This document shows, one piece after another, positions 38,453-47,520 of a stretch of DNA of 64,000 nucleotides. Where the stretch lies: the NCBI RefSeq assembly GCF_947498635.1, contig NZ_CANMKV010000012.1, positions 1 through 64,000 on the forward strand, given 5' to 3'. The position numbers and the translations under genes are program-made. Each line of letters begins with the position of its first letter. Position 1 is the stretch's first letter. Source of the DNA: an uncultured Microbulbifer sp. (GTDB taxonomy: Bacteria; Pseudomonadota; Gammaproteobacteria; Pseudomonadales; Cellvibrionaceae). A model generated the notes under the pieces. It did no database searches, had not been told where the DNA came from, and saw only the letters and a program-made list of their open reading frames with translations.

Positions 38453-40533
38453 TGGCTCAGGATTTTCTGGTAGAGCTGGGCACCGAAGAGCTGCCACCCA
38501 AAGCGTTGCATAAATTGATGAGCGCGTTTGCCGATGGTATTACCCAGGGACTGAAAGGTGCCGAACTGTCCTTTGGCGAAGTCAAAGCCTACGCCGCACC
38601 CCGCCGCCTGGCGGTGGCCATTTTTGGCCTGGCAGACAAACAGCAGGACAAACAAATTGAAAAGCTTGGCCCGGCCGTCAAAGCCGCCTTCGACAAAGAG
38701 GGCAAGCCCAGTAAAGCCGCCGAAGGTTTCGCCCGCAGCAATAGCGTAACCGTTGAACAGCTGGGACGCAAAGACACCGACAAGGGTGAACGCCTGGCCT
38801 TTATCAGCGAACAAAAAGGTGCGGAAACCGAATCCCTACTGGCTGGCATTGTCGAGAAAGCACTGGCCCAATTGCCCATCCCCAAACGCATGCGCTGGGG
38901 CGCCCGCCGCGAGGAATTCGTGCGCCCGGTCCACTGGCTGGTCATGCTGTTTGGCAACAAAGTGGTAAATGGTGAAGTGCTCGGTTTGAAAGCCGGTAAC
39001 ACCAGCCGTGGCCACCGCTTCCACTGCAACCGCGAACTGGAAATCCACTCCGCCCACGACTACGCCCAGGTACTGCGCGAGCCCGGCTACGTAATGGCCG
39101 ACTTTGCCGAACGCCGCGAAGTGATTCGCGCCCAAGTGATCGCCGAGGCCAACAACGTCAACGGCGAAGCGGTGATCGACGACGGCCTGCTCGACGAAGT
39201 TACCGCTCTGGTGGAATGGCCCGTTGCCCTCACCGGCCGTTTTGAGGAACGCTTCCTGGAAGTGCCCGCGGAAGCCCTGATCTCTTCCATGAAGGAGCAC
39301 CAGAAGTATTTCCACGTAGTGGATGAAGACGGCCAACTGCTGCCCTTCTTTATCACCGTTTCCAATATCGAGAGTCAGGATGCCGCCCAGGTCATCCATG
39401 GCAACGAACGGGTTATTCGCCCGCGTCTGGCCGATGCCGCCTTCTTCTTCGAGACCGACAAGAAGACCAGCCTGGAATCGCGACGTGAAAAGTTACGTCA
39501 AATTGTCTTCCAACAGCATTTGGGCAGCGTCTACGACAAGACCGAGCGGGTTGCCGCCCTGGCGCGCACTATCGCCGAGAAAACGGGCCGTAACGGTGAC
39601 TGGGCGGAGCGCGCTGGCCGCCTGTGCAAGTCGGATTTGGTCACCGAAATGGTGTTCGAGTTTGCCGATATGCAGGGCATCGCCGGCTACTACTATGCGG
39701 AAAACGACGGTGAGCCGCTGGATGTTGCCAAAGCCATGTATGAACAGTACATGCCCAAGTTTGCCGGCGATGAACTGCCCGTCAGCGACACCGGTACTAT
39801 GATCGCACTCGCAGATCGCCTGGATACTCTGGTCGGTATCTTCGGTATCGGACAACCGCCCAGCGGCTCCCGCGACCCCTTTGCCCTGCGCCGTGCCAGC
39901 CTGGGTATTATCCGTATTCTGGTCGAGAAGCGTCTCGACCTGGACCTGCGCGAACTGCTGGAACTGGCCCGCGACAACTACCCGCGCACCGCCTTAGGCG
40001 AGTACGACAAGGTGGTAGAACAGACCCTGCACTATGTACTGGAGCGCTTCCGTGCGCGCTACGAGGACCAGGGCATTGCCACAGAAGTCTTTATGGCGGT
40101 TGCGGCGCGCAAGCTGTCGCGCCCACTGGATATCGACAACCGTGTGCACGCGGTGAACGCCTTTAACCAATTGCCCGAATCCAGCGCCCTGGCTGCGGCC
40201 AACAAGCGCGTCTCCAATATTCTCGCCAAGCTGGATACCACCGTACCCAGCCGTGTCGACGAGTCTCTGTTACAGGAAGAGGCAGAGAAGGCGCTGTTCG
40301 CCGCCGTACAGGTGGCCCGCTCCGAAGTGGAGCCTCTGTACAGCGATGCGCTGTTCGCCGAAGGTCTCGCCGGTTTGGCGGGACTGCGCGAAACGGTGGA
40401 TAACTTCTTCGACCACGTAATGGTGATGAGCGACGACGAGCAACTGCGCAGCAACCGCCTAGCCCTATTGGCCCAGCTGCGCGCGCTGTTCCTTGAAGTT
40501 GCCGACATTTCCCTGCTGGTACCGGCCAAGTAA
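38452..40533 (+). CDS. glyS: Glycyl-tRNA synthetase beta subunit
   Basis: A 693-residue beta chain that binds tRNA-Gly. The N-terminus [19 protein letters not shown] is the family signature, the HD-like central part includes KTSLESRREKLRQIVFQQHLG, and the anticodon-binding C-terminal domain covers about the last 150 residues (FDHVMVMSDDEQLRSNRLALLAQL). The length is as in E. coli and Pseudomonas. Its start overlaps the glyQ stop by one base. Confidence 0.97.
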   Translation: MAQDFLVELGTEELPPKALHKLMSAFADGITQGLKGAELSFGEVKAYAAPRRLAVAIFGLADKQQDKQIEKLGPAVKAAFDKEGKPSKAAEGFARSNSVTVEQLGRKDTDKGERLAFISEQKGAETESLLAGIVEKALAQLPIPKRMRWGARREEFVRPVHWLVMLFGNKVVNGEVLGLKAGNTSRGHRFHCNRELEIHSAHDYAQVLREPGYVMADFAERREVIRAQVIAEANNVNGEAVIDDGLLDEVTALVEWPVALTGRFEERFLEVPAEALISSMKEHQKYFHVVDEDGQLLPFFITVSNIESQDAAQVIHGNERVIRPRLADAAFFFETDKKTSLESRREKLRQIVFQQHLGSVYDKTERVAALARTIAEKTGRNGDWAERAGRLCKSDLVTEMVFEFADMQGIAGYYYAENDGEPLDVAKAMYEQYMPKFAGDELPVSDTGTMIALADRLDTLVGIFGIGQPPSGSRDPFALRRASLGIIRILVEKRLDLDLRELLELARDNYPRTALGEYDKVVEQTLHYVLERFRARYEDQGIATEVFMAVAARKLSRPLDIDNRVHAVNAFNQLPESSALAAANKRVSNILAKLDTTVPSRVDESLLQEEAEKALFAAVQVARSEVEPLYSDALFAEGLAGLAGLRETVDNFFDHVMVMSDDEQLRSNRLALLAQLRALFLEVADISLLVPAK

Positions 40534-40590
40534 ATGCCGGCAGCGCCGGAGCCTATGCCCCGGCGCACCTTTCAATGGGGAGAGTTTCCT

Positions 40591-41142
40591 ATGGCTATTA
40601 TCATTCTTGGGCGCGATGGGGTAATCAACGAAAATCCCAGCGGAGGCGTTAAATCCATTGCCGACTGGCACCCCCTACCCGGTAGCATCGAGGCGATGGT
40701 GCAGCTCAGCCGCGCCGGCTACCAACTGGTCATTGCCACCAATCAGAGCGGCCTAGCGCTAGGCCAGTTCGATCTGGATGACCTGGAAGAAATTCACGCC
40801 AGAATGCGCTCCCAAGTAGAGGATGGCGGCGGCGAAATCGCCGCTATTTTCTACTGTCCCCACGGCCCGCAAGACAATTGCCGCTGCCGTAAACCCCAGG
40901 CAGGCTTGCTCGATGCTATCGAAGCGGAGTTCGATACCAGCCTACACGGCGGCTACTTGTTGGGGGACAAGTTGGCCGATCTAGAGCTGGCCCTGGTGAA
41001 AGGGTGTAAACCGGTGCTGGTCAAAACTGGCGCGGGCGAAGACACATTGCGTCAACTGGTTGAAAGCCCAAATCCGCGCCTGGCAGAAACCGCGGTATTT
41101 GATGACTTGGCCCACTTCAGTCAATTCCTGGCAGACCACTAG
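40591..41142 (+). CDS. gmhB: GmhB-like HAD phosphatase (heptose 1,7-bisphosphatase family) with altered nucleophile motif
   Basis: A 183-residue HAD-superfamily protein like D-glycero-manno-heptose-1,7-bisphosphate 7-phosphatase of LPS core synthesis. Motif II (TNQSGLALGQF), the zinc-type CPHGPQDNCRCRKPQAG with the motif III Lys, and motif IV (LLGDKLADLELA) are intact. Motif I, normally LDRDG with the first Asp as phosphorylated nucleophile, reads LGRDG (CTT GGG CGC GAT). A catalytic role is therefore questionable. GGGGAGAG before the ATG at 40591 fixes the start. It follows glyS by 57 bp, as in Pseudomonas. Confidence 0.88.
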   Translation: MAIIILGRDGVINENPSGGVKSIADWHPLPGSIEAMVQLSRAGYQLVIATNQSGLALGQFDLDDLEEIHARMRSQVEDGGGEIAAIFYCPHGPQDNCRCRKPQAGLLDAIEAEFDTSLHGGYLLGDKLADLELALVKGCKPVLVKTGAGEDTLRQLVESPNPRLAETAVFDDLAHFSQFLADH

Positions 41143-41447
41143 CTTTCACTGTCGCAGCAATGCTGCGACTGCATCCCCTCTCTCCCCCTAGCAGACATTT
41201 GTGACTTACATTTTTTTCTGAATCGCCAGTTTGCAAAAATGGCGCAACAAAATGACATTCGCGCCAATTCATTGAGTCCTGCGACACATTCCTTTAAAAG
41301 CGAATGACGGGCTGGATAGGTTTATCGCTTTGAAAGCGAGATCTGCCAAATCACGGATGGCTAGTTGGGTGTAAGTGATGATAAAAAAAGCTCACTTTAC
41401 CTCCCATGTTTTCCCGCCAGTAAGAAATATAAAAATGGGATCTCTCA
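41143..41447. other. Gene-free region between gmhB and the subtilase gene
   Basis: About 305 bases. A near-perfect inverted repeat (9 bp arms GTCGCAGCA/TGCTGCGAC at 41151-41159 and 41161-41169, one-base centre) lies just past the gmhB stop, but no T-run follows it. The remainder is AT-rich and presumably holds the subtilase promoter, which I could not place. GGGAT lies upstream of the ATG at 41448. Confidence 0.45.
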
Positions 41448-44429
41448 ATGAAAAGAAAAATAATTGCCTCGCTCATTGCAGGCCTGCTCACTTCGGGCAG
41501 TAGCTTTGCAGCAGCGGTTGCGGACACCCTCGTCCCGGATATCGAAAAACGCAAAAAAGTCTTTATCGTGCAGCTCGATGGCGAGCCTCTGGCGTCCTAT
41601 AGCGGCACCTTTGCGAGCCCCTCCGCTAGAAAATCTACGGTACGGCACAAGCTGGACCCGCGCAGCAGCAGCTACCGCCACTACGCGGACTTTCTGAAAA
41701 CCCGCCGCGAGCGGGTACTTTCCGCGGTCCCCAGCGCGCGAAAAGTCCACGATTACAAGGCCGCCTTTAATGGCTTCGCCGCAATCATGAGTGAAAAAGA
41801 AGCCGAAGCGCTGCGCAGTCACAAGGATGTGAAAGGTGTCTGGGAGGATCAGCTGCTTAAGATGCACACCGATTCCACCGCTGATTTTCTCGGCCTGACT
41901 CATACTCCCAGCCCCTGGCTATGGGGCATCACCGGTGAGGATGTCGTGGTAGGCGTGATCGACTCCGGTATCCACCCGGAGCACCCGAGCCTTGTCGACA
42001 GGCCCACACCGCGACAAGGGAATCGCGGAGCCGATATTCCCTACGGCCCGGTGCCTGAATCTTTTATTGGAGAGGGCTGTGAATTTGGTAACACAGAATT
42101 TAATCCCGATGACATCGCCTTTACCTGTAATAACAAGCTGATCAAGGCCAAATCATTTTCCGACGCCTTCCTCACCAACAAGACCCTGGCAGATTACGAA
42201 TTTTTGTCCGCACGGGATGCGGATGGACACGGCACCCACACCGCCACTACCGCTGCGGGTAATTACGGCGTGATCACCCCGGATGGTGACACCCTTACCG
42301 GCATGGCACCGCGTGCCCGTGTAGCCGCCTACAAAGTCTGCTGGGACGCCCCGGACCCGGATGACAGCGGCTGTTCCTCGGCAGATTCCATGGCGGCCAT
42401 TGATGAGGCCGTGGCAGACGGTGTGGATGTGATTAACTACTCGGTCGGTGGTTCCAGCACCGTGTTCACCGGTGCCGACGAAATGGCCTTCCTCTTCGCC
42501 GCCGATGCCGGCGTATTTGTCGCCACTTCCGCCGGTAATGATGGCCCCGCCCCACAGACCATGGGAACCCCTTCCGGCGTCCCCTGGATTACCGCTGTAG
42601 CGGCGGCTGAGGACGACCAGAGTTTTGGCACCGCCCTGCAGGTGGATGCGCCGGAAGCCGTTGCCGGTACCTACCAGGGCCGCGAGGGCAACGGCCCCGT
42701 CTCCCTGGAGGACAGCGGCCTGCTGTCGGGACCGGTGGTGTTGGGCGCCCCCCTGGAAGCCTGCTCCGAACTCACCAACGCCGATGCCCTGGAGGGCAAG
42801 ATCGCCCTGGTGAAGCGCGGTGGCTGTTCCTTTAGCGAAAAATACAACAACGCGGCCGCTGCCGGCGCCGTGGCTATTGTGGTGTACAACGACGGTACCG
42901 CCGTGGACCGCATGGACCCCATAGCGATGTCGGCACCAGACACCTCAATCCCAGGGATCATGATCCGCTATCTCGATGGCGCACTGCTTGCCGAGAGTAA
43001 CGGTGTTAGCGGTATCCTCGATCCTGAGTTGAAAATCTCTCGCGAGGACCGCATCGCCAGCTTCTCCTCCCGCGGTCACAACGTCGGCGCACCGGATATC
43101 ATCAAACCGGATGTGGCGGCGCCCGGTGTGGGAATCCTCGCGGGTACCTCCCCAGTACTCAGTGGCGGCAGCCTGTTCGGCGCCAAGAGTGGCACCTCCA
43201 TGGCCAGTCCCCACGTGGCCGGCATTATGGCCCTGTTAAAACAAGCGCATCCGGACTGGAGCCCAGCAATGGCAAAATCTGCGCTGATGAGCACGGCGCG
43301 CACCGACCTGCAAAAAACATTCGGTCCGCTCAGTGCAGATCCGTTTGATATCGGCGCCGGCGCGATTGTGCCCTCCGCCGCCTTCAATCCGGGCCTGGTC
43401 TACGATGCCGAATTCAACGATTACCTGGCATTCCTCTGCGGTGCTGAAAATCAGCCGCAAATTCTCGAGGCCACCACTTGCCAGGGACTGGCTTCCGCAG
43501 GTTACTCCCTCGATTCCAGCGACCTCAACCTGCCTTCCATAGGCATCGGCGAACTGGTCGGCACGCAGACCATCAAGCGGCGCGTCACCAGTGTGGGCCG
43601 CGGTCAGAGATGGTACTGGGCCTCCGTCAATGCGCCGGCGGGTGTTGAGGTCAGTGTAAATCCCAAGACCCTGCGCCTGAGAGAGGGCGATAGTGCCGAA
43701 TTCGAGGTCACCTTCACGGTTACCGACGAGGCCGCCATGAATGAGTGGGTATTCGGGGATTTAACCTGGAAAACGGTCGGTATGCGCCAGGGGGTACGGA
43801 GCCCCATCGCTCTGCGCCCGGTACCGCTATCCACATCCAAGCTAATAAATAGCAGTGGCTCCGATGGCGCTCTCGATCTCGCGGTGCAGTTTGGCTACAG
43901 CGGCGATTATCAAGTGGGAATCCAGGGCCTGGCTGAAGGCACAGCGTCCCCAGGCAGTGTGGAAGACGGTGAAAACCAATTGATTTACTTCGACATTCCA
44001 GAGGGCACAGAGCTCGCCCGTGTAGCCCTGTTTGATGCCGATGTGGGCGATGGCAACAGCGGCGATGATCTGGACCTGCAAGTCTACGGACCGGGCCCAG
44101 ACTTCCCACAGGTGGGTACCAGTGGTTCCCCGACCTCCGCCGAGTCGGTCGATCTGGTCAACCCCGCTGCCGGCCAGTACGCGGTATTTGTGGTGGACTA
44201 CGCCTCCGCGGAAGGTCCCACGCCATTTACCCTGTTTAACTTCAACCTGAGCGGCGACAACGGCAATGCCCTGTTGACCGCCCCTGCTCAGGCGCAGATG
44301 AACAGTACCGGCAATATCAACCTGGAATGGATGGGGCTCGCACCCAGTAGCCGCGCCCTGGGTATCCTTAGCCATGGTAACGGTGAACGGGTATTTGCCG
44401 AAACCGAGATTATGATAAACACCCAGTAG
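41448..44429 (+). CDS. Secreted S8 family serine peptidase (subtilase with PA domain)
   Basis: A 993-residue secreted protease. After a signal peptide (about 1-22), an I9-like propeptide (KKVFIVQLDGEPLASY to about 140) precedes the catalytic domain with Asp172 (GVIDSGIHPEHP), His261 (DADGHGTHTA) and Ser584 (SGTSMASPHVAG). A PA-type insert (about 420-510, GKIALVKRGGCSFSEKYNNAAAAGA) interrupts the catalytic domain. A fibronectin-like segment (about 700-790) and a C-terminal pre-peptidase-like domain (about 800-970) follow. It probably supports extracellular protein degradation. It is transcribed alone, with a hairpin terminator beyond. Confidence 0.95.
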   Translation: MKRKIIASLIAGLLTSGSSFAAAVADTLVPDIEKRKKVFIVQLDGEPLASYSGTFASPSARKSTVRHKLDPRSSSYRHYADFLKTRRERVLSAVPSARKVHDYKAAFNGFAAIMSEKEAEALRSHKDVKGVWEDQLLKMHTDSTADFLGLTHTPSPWLWGITGEDVVVGVIDSGIHPEHPSLVDRPTPRQGNRGADIPYGPVPESFIGEGCEFGNTEFNPDDIAFTCNNKLIKAKSFSDAFLTNKTLADYEFLSARDADGHGTHTATTAAGNYGVITPDGDTLTGMAPRARVAAYKVCWDAPDPDDSGCSSADSMAAIDEAVADGVDVINYSVGGSSTVFTGADEMAFLFAADAGVFVATSAGNDGPAPQTMGTPSGVPWITAVAAAEDDQSFGTALQVDAPEAVAGTYQGREGNGPVSLEDSGLLSGPVVLGAPLEACSELTNADALEGKIALVKRGGCSFSEKYNNAAAAGAVAIVVYNDGTAVDRMDPIAMSAPDTSIPGIMIRYLDGALLAESNGVSGILDPELKISREDRIASFSSRGHNVGAPDIIKPDVAAPGVGILAGTSPVLSGGSLFGAKSGTSMASPHVAGIMALLKQAHPDWSPAMAKSALMSTARTDLQKTFGPLSADPFDIGAGAIVPSAAFNPGLVYDAEFNDYLAFLCGAENQPQILEATTCQGLASAGYSLDSSDLNLPSIGIGELVGTQTIKRRVTSVGRGQRWYWASVNAPAGVEVSVNPKTLRLREGDSAEFEVTFTVTDEAAMNEWVFGDLTWKTVGMRQGVRSPIALRPVPLSTSKLINSSGSDGALDLAVQFGYSGDYQVGIQGLAEGTASPGSVEDGENQLIYFDIPEGTELARVALFDADVGDGNSGDDLDLQVYGPGPDFPQVGTSGSPTSAESVDLVNPAAGQYAVFVVDYASAEGPTPFTLFNFNLSGDNGNALLTAPAQAQMNSTGNINLEWMGLAPSSRALGILSHGNGERVFAETEIMINTQ

Positions 44430-44472
44430 AAATTCATTCTCTACCAGTTGGTGGGGAGAATCCTGCTTTTAT

Positions 44473-44508
44473 AAGCCGGCCAAGACGTAAAGTTTGGCCG
44501 GTTTTTTT
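44473..44508 (+). terminator. Rho-independent terminator between convergent genes
   Basis: An 8-bp perfect stem, CCGGCCAA at 44476-44483 and TTGGCCGG at 44494-44501, flanks a 10-base loop and is followed by seven T. It ends the subtilase transcript and overlaps the 3' end of the convergent hydrolase gene. Confidence 0.88.
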
Positions 44509-45781
44509 ATTCACAACCCAACGCGTTTTGCTCCTTGATGAAGGCAGCGGCAATGTCCATAGAGACACGGCCAAAATCCCAAAAAACTTTCGTTTTACGA
44601 TTGATATTTACGGCCACTGACAGGCCATGATCCGGCATAACCATCAGCCAACTCTGACTGCCGCGGCTGACTCCGCCATGATTGGCATATTGCAATAGCC
44701 CTACACCTGGAATATCTTGATTACGGTAGCGCCAGCCCAATGCATAGCCCTGCATATTCACCTCACCATTAGCGAGTTTTTGTGGAGTCCAAAAAATTTC
44801 CCGAATCTCAGGAGTGAGGTAATTATCGTCGAGATAACGGGCACCGAACTTTGCCAGGTCGCTGGGCGTAGAGATAAAACCACCCCCTGGCAGGCGATGA
44901 CTTAAATCCACCGGTCGCCATTCGCGTAGACGAAGTTCATCCCCAGATAAATGATTGCTCTTGTAGAATTTAGCAATATTGCGCTGCATATCTCCATTTA
45001 TCGGCGAGATATCAGTACTTGTCATAGAAGCGGGAGAAAAAACCTCTTCCTTCATCAACTGCAAATAACTTTTCTGCTCGGCCCCAGCCAAAACCGCGCC
45101 AAGAAGAACTGTACCCAGGGTGCTGTAGTAAAACTCAGTACCCGGTTTAAAAAGCAATTCACTACCATCAAAAATCCCCAAGGCCTGATACATACTCTCG
45201 TAATGATTTTTTAATGCCAGGGTCTCGTATAACCCGAGCCAATCCGAGTTTTTTTTGTAGTGCGGTAAACCCGACGTATGAGAGGCTAACTGGCGCGGAG
45301 TTATCGCCGCCCATTCCGGATTGGGCAATGGATCCAGATAATTTGCTATCGACTTATCAAGCTCAATACTCCCTTTCTGTACCAGTCGCGCCAGGGCTGT
45401 TCCGGTCAATGCCTTGGAAGTACTGCCAATACGAAAGCGCGTCTCGGTGGAAACAGGGATTTTCTCCTCTAAATCCGCCCAACCGGATGCCCCAGCCCAG
45501 ACAAGCTTGCCACAAGCCGAAACAGCCGCAGAAATTGCCGGAGCGCCGATCTCCTTGCGATGGTTTTCAATTGCAATCAGCGACTGCTCTGCCGCAGCCT
45601 GCCGTTCTCTATCATAAAGCACCTGTGTCGACGGTGCTTTAGTCGATAGGACCTGCCAACCAAAGGGACTGAGCGGCAAGGCGTCTAGTGACCAGGCATA
45701 AAACTGATAAACAGGCCATAGCAAATAACCAACACCAGCCAAAAGGGTAATGCCACCGAATAAAATTTTTTTTCGAATCAT
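44507..45781 (-). CDS. Serine hydrolase, class C beta-lactamase / penicillin-binding-like family
   Basis: A 424-residue protein with an N-terminal transmembrane anchor (about 9-28) and a penicillin-recognising fold. The SxxK motif is Ser120-Thr-Ser-Lys123 in RIGSTSKALTG. The usual YxN site reads YST (Tyr219, FYYSTLGTVL), and the distal HGG occurs in YANHGGVSRGSQSW. Family members include esterases, D-aminopeptidases and peptidases; true beta-lactamase activity is unlikely to be inferable from this. It faces the subtilase gene and shares its terminator. Confidence 0.88.
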   Translation of the reverse strand: MIRKKILFGGITLLAGVGYLLWPVYQFYAWSLDALPLSPFGWQVLSTKAPSTQVLYDRERQAAAEQSLIAIENHRKEIGAPAISAAVSACGKLVWAGASGWADLEEKIPVSTETRFRIGSTSKALTGTALARLVQKGSIELDKSIANYLDPLPNPEWAAITPRQLASHTSGLPHYKKNSDWLGLYETLALKNHYESMYQALGIFDGSELLFKPGTEFYYSTLGTVLLGAVLAGAEQKSYLQLMKEEVFSPASMTSTDISPINGDMQRNIAKFYKSNHLSGDELRLREWRPVDLSHRLPGGGFISTPSDLAKFGARYLDDNYLTPEIREIFWTPQKLANGEVNMQGYALGWRYRNQDIPGVGLLQYANHGGVSRGSQSWLMVMPDHGLSVAVNINRKTKVFWDFGRVSMDIAAAFIKEQNALGCE

Positions 45782-46129
45782 GGTTTCTCTATAGAAGCTA
45801 CTGAAAGTAGGTGCTTTGGAAAGGCACAGAATTTAAGTACCCCATGGAGGATACTGTCACTCATAACACAGCTCCGACGAATACTGACAAGACAGAGCCC
45901 ATAACATACAGGAAAAGGCCAAAATAAATAATGACTGCCAGATCAATATTTTTTATTGCCAAAAAAGATACGCATTTCATCACTTCAAATTTGGTACTTT
46001 TAGAGTGGTTGGGAAAATGATTATCTTTCCTTGAGAAAATTGGATCTGCGGAAAATAGGATACAGTTAATTTAAAGTGAATTTTTTCAGGCGTCTTTTAT
46101 GTTGGCAATTTTTAATTTTTACATCGACA
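45782..46129. other. Gene-free region upstream of the serine hydrolase
   Basis: About 350 AT-rich bases lie between the hydrolase start and the end of the GlxA-type gene. No protein, RNA or strong inverted repeat was found. The hydrolase promoter must lie here, but no convincing boxes were picked. Confidence 0.4.
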
Positions 46130-47116
46130 TTAATGAAATCGTCGACGGAATTCACTCGGCAGTATGCCTTTATGCCTGCGAAACGTACGTCGCAACTGCT
46201 CTTGGGATTGAAAGCCACATAGACAGGCCACTTTTTCCTGAGAAATATTTTGTTCGGACAGTAATTGGCAGGCCCTCTCCACACGAATACTCTCGACAAA
46301 ACGCGCCGGAGTTACTCCCAACTCCTTTAAAAAGCAACGGGCAAAGTTACGCGGACTCATAGCAGACTCCTGTGCCAATTTTTCCACCGTCAGCGACTGA
46401 TCCAGATTTTGATACATCCACTCCACCAACCCAGCAAAGCGGTCACTTTGCAGCTGATCCTTCAAGTGGCGGCTGTATTGCTGCTGCCCACCATCGCGCT
46501 TCAGATAAAGCACCATAATTCTGGCGATGGCCAACGCCAAACTGCGGCCGTGATCCTCTTCGACCAAAGCCAGGGCAAGATCAATCCCCGCGGTTATACC
46601 AGCGGAGGTGTACATATGCCCATCGCGCACATAAATCGCATCTGGGTCTATCTCAATATTGGTAAACTGGCGCAGCTCATCCACATTTGCCCAGTGTGTG
46701 GTCGCTCTGTGGCCATCCAATATCCCGGCATTGGCCAGGATTAAGGCTCCATTGCAAATGGAACCCATCCTCTCAGCCATCTGTTTTTGTTTGTGCAACC
46801 AGTCATTGAGGTCCGGTTTGGCGTAAAGTGCCTCATAGGTTCCCGGAGTTCCTCCACTGATCAACAGCGTGTGAATGGCGCTGGCCTCCCGATAACCGGT
46901 ATCAGCGTAAAATTTAATCCCCGACCCCATTTGCACTGGCCCCGGCTTTTCTGCCAATAGCCGAATGGTGTAAGCGTCCGCAATACAGCGCCCCTCCTCA
47001 CGGAGTAAATGGTTTGCTATCGCGAAAACCTCGAGTGGACCAGTCACATCCAGGCTGGAGGCACCGGGATAGATGAACATAGCGATTTGCAAAGACTGAT
47101 CCTGCGGGTGATTCAT
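46130..47116 (-). CDS. GlxA-type transcriptional regulator (DJ-1/PfpI domain plus AraC helix-turn-helix)
   Basis: A 328-residue regulator with an N-terminal DJ-1/PfpI amidase-like domain (about 10-190) and a C-terminal AraC double helix-turn-helix (about 220-325). The domain keeps the nucleophile elbow SICNGALILANAGIL with its Cys. The start of the DNA-binding half is LVEWMYQNLDQSLTVEKLAQESAMSPRNFARCFLKELG. No obvious target is adjacent: the neighbours are a hydrolase on the same strand and rlmI diverging. The ligand is not known. Confidence 0.92.
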   Translation of the reverse strand: MNHPQDQSLQIAMFIYPGASSLDVTGPLEVFAIANHLLREEGRCIADAYTIRLLAEKPGPVQMGSGIKFYADTGYREASAIHTLLISGGTPGTYEALYAKPDLNDWLHKQKQMAERMGSICNGALILANAGILDGHRATTHWANVDELRQFTNIEIDPDAIYVRDGHMYTSAGITAGIDLALALVEEDHGRSLALAIARIMVLYLKRDGGQQQYSRHLKDQLQSDRFAGLVEWMYQNLDQSLTVEKLAQESAMSPRNFARCFLKELGVTPARFVESIRVERACQLLSEQNISQEKVACLCGFQSQEQLRRTFRRHKGILPSEFRRRFH

Positions 47117-47520
47117 TTAGGGAGAGTTCCACAATGCCAATTTGGCAGAAATAACATATTGATTGGGAATTCTGCCGTTTAATGAGTGCTTTACCAAGCA
47201 TGTGCACGAATTGTCTCTCTTTTTCTTAACTGTCGTGATTTCTCTTCTAACCGCAAGGTCCTCATATCTTTGCTAGTGACTGCCCACAAACCCCAAACAA
47301 CCCAGATAGCAAGCTCTCAGCTCTGAGCTCATAATTCATTAAAGTTATCCACAATATGATCTGGTATTACCATCTTATCCACACCGGTTCCTTTTCTCTG
47401 GGAAAATCGTACCAAGTACACCCAGTGATTTTTTGTCCACAGACGATTTAAGCCCTTGACCTACTTATCGAGCCGAGCACAATTGCCCACCGAACAATCC
47501 CTGCTTACGGAGACTCCCAA
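47117..47520. promoter_or_regulatory. Divergent regulatory region with perfect DnaA boxes
   Basis: About 400 bases between the GlxA-type gene and rlmI. Two perfect TTATCCACA boxes lie in the same orientation at 47345-47353 and 47375-47383, 30 bp apart from start to start. A one-mismatch box TTGTCCACA follows at 47433-47441. No protein is seen. This is the densest DnaA-box cluster in the window and is 11 kb from dnaA. Confidence 0.65.

Noticed and set aside
38356-39399. Minus-strand frames opposite glyS
   Set aside because: glyS is certain; these are composition shadows.
41151-41169. Terminator after gmhB
   Set aside because: The palindrome has a one-base centre and no T-run, so it was recorded only as part of the intergenic region.
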